Under the pieces are notes generated by a model, which saw nothing but the letters and a program-made list of their open reading frames with translations, was not told where the DNA came from and made no database searches. A stretch of DNA of 64,000 nt from Phorcus lineatus (Eukaryota; Mollusca; Gastropoda; Trochida; Trochidae). Of this stretch, positions 63,329 to 64,000 are shown one piece after another. Each line of letters begins with the position of its first letter. Position 1 is the stretch's first letter. The DNA lies in assembly GCA_921293015.1 (NCBI GenBank), contig OV121093.1, positions 24,872,622 through 24,936,621 on the forward strand, read 5' to 3'. The position numbers and the translations under genes were made by a program.

Positions 63329-63411
63329 GTGAGGGGAAGGTAGAAGATAAGAAGATAATAATAATTACAAAAAAATTACAACACAGTCTAAAGCCTAGGC
63401 CTAAATTGTTG

Positions 63412-63485
63412 GTTTCTACCTGGATTTGAACCTGTGCAGTTTGTGTGAGAGGCCTATGTGCTAGCCTCTACACCACCATGCTCCA
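63412..63485 (-). mobile_element. tRNA-like SINE head
   Basis: The minus strand contains tggtgtagaggc, matching the polymerase III A-box consensus, and ggttcaaatcc, matching the B box, at tRNA-like spacing. By eye the middle part resembles a valine tRNA (ctcacac at the anticodon position). The ends do not form an acceptor stem, so a tRNA-derived SINE head or tRNA pseudogene is more likely than a working tRNA. Confidence 0.5.
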
Positions 63486-64000
63486 CAGATAGAGATGCAC
63501 ATGCCACTAAGACAATGGCTCTTTTAGCTCAAAGGGAAATCTCCAGTATATAAACAATAAAAAGCCTAAATAAGCTATAAGAATAATAAGCTATAAGAGA
63601 TAATAAGTGATAAATGAAGATGCAGGAATTATCAAATAACCCATATATACTTATATATATTTGTGTAAGTGAAACATCAGAGTTCTGTAGCTCAGTCACC
63701 CCCATGGTGCATAAAGAAACAAGAAAACATTGTCGTATGACAAAGTCAGTAGAACAACCCTTTGTACTTTCTGACTTTGGGCGTCATCCGGTAGAAGATT
63801 CAGAACCTTTCATCTGGAAATGTGACATACCACAAGTCTTTTTATTGTTTTGTATTTCTCTTTGTAAATATTGAAATGCTTTTGAAAGTTATGGATTGTT
63901 TTGTTTGCCCAGAACTTTTATCAATGTCAAACCACTCAACATCCAGGTTAGTACTTTAACTATAATTGTTCAGGGCAAAACTATACTTTATTGAAAAACA
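63486..64000 (+). other. Intron 50, truncated by window end
   Basis: An open frame at 63614-63874 has no cadherin features. I see no further exon in the last 500 bases. Confidence 0.45.

Overview
The window looks like one stretch of an animal nuclear genome, most likely a marine mollusc and probably a gastropod. It is AT-rich and intron-rich, with GT-AG introns, LINE and foldback-element debris, many minisatellites, and a dispersed sequence ending in an (ACTC)n tail of a kind I associate with abalone-like gastropods. The species call is inference. I see no prokaryotic genes, no rRNA and no complete tRNA.

A single plus-strand gene runs through the whole window and off both ends. I assembled 50 coding exons between 1594 and 63328. 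They join without a stop or frame break into 7962 nt (2654 codons). The product is a stretch of a giant extracellular cadherin-repeat protein: 24 complete EC (extracellular cadherin) domains, numbered W1-W24 here, plus partial domains W0 and W25 at the ends. No start codon, signal peptide, transmembrane helix or cytoplasmic tail lies in the window. The protein is Fat/Dachsous/CDH23-like in scale, but I cannot assign an orthologue.

Two zones are visible. From 1594 to about 8890 the domains carry mostly classical DxNDx calcium linkers and LDRE/LDYE-type motifs, and their exons have mixed phases. From 12566 to 63328 the architecture is regular. Each EC is encoded by a ~43-47-codon exon (strand region often reading Y-x-I-x-G-D-x-x-A-x-x-F-F) and a ~59-68-codon exon (V-x-A-R-D-x-G through the next domain's D-x-D), all phase 0. 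Every linker in this zone is V-x-R-N-x-x-x-P-x-F-like rather than DxNDN. This suggests repeated duplication of an exon pair with loss of the canonical linker calcium ligands.

The introns hold many tandem arrays (units of about 26-86 bp), the largest at 9.05-11.19, 28.2-30.6, 32.07-34.2, 37.36-38.37, 50.0-51.37 and 56.7-57.8 kb. Several arrays include real splice sites: the donors of exons 18, 24 and 27 and the acceptors of exons 38 and 47. Other intronic content is a 5'-truncated LINE fragment on the minus strand (19.55-20.54 kb), a decayed LINE on the plus strand (22.8-24.6 kb) with a nested foldback element, three further terminal-inverted-repeat or hairpin elements, a reverse-transcriptase motif fragment and a tRNA-like SINE head. 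Long ORFs inside the arrays, open on both strands, follow from unit lengths divisible by three and are not called as genes.
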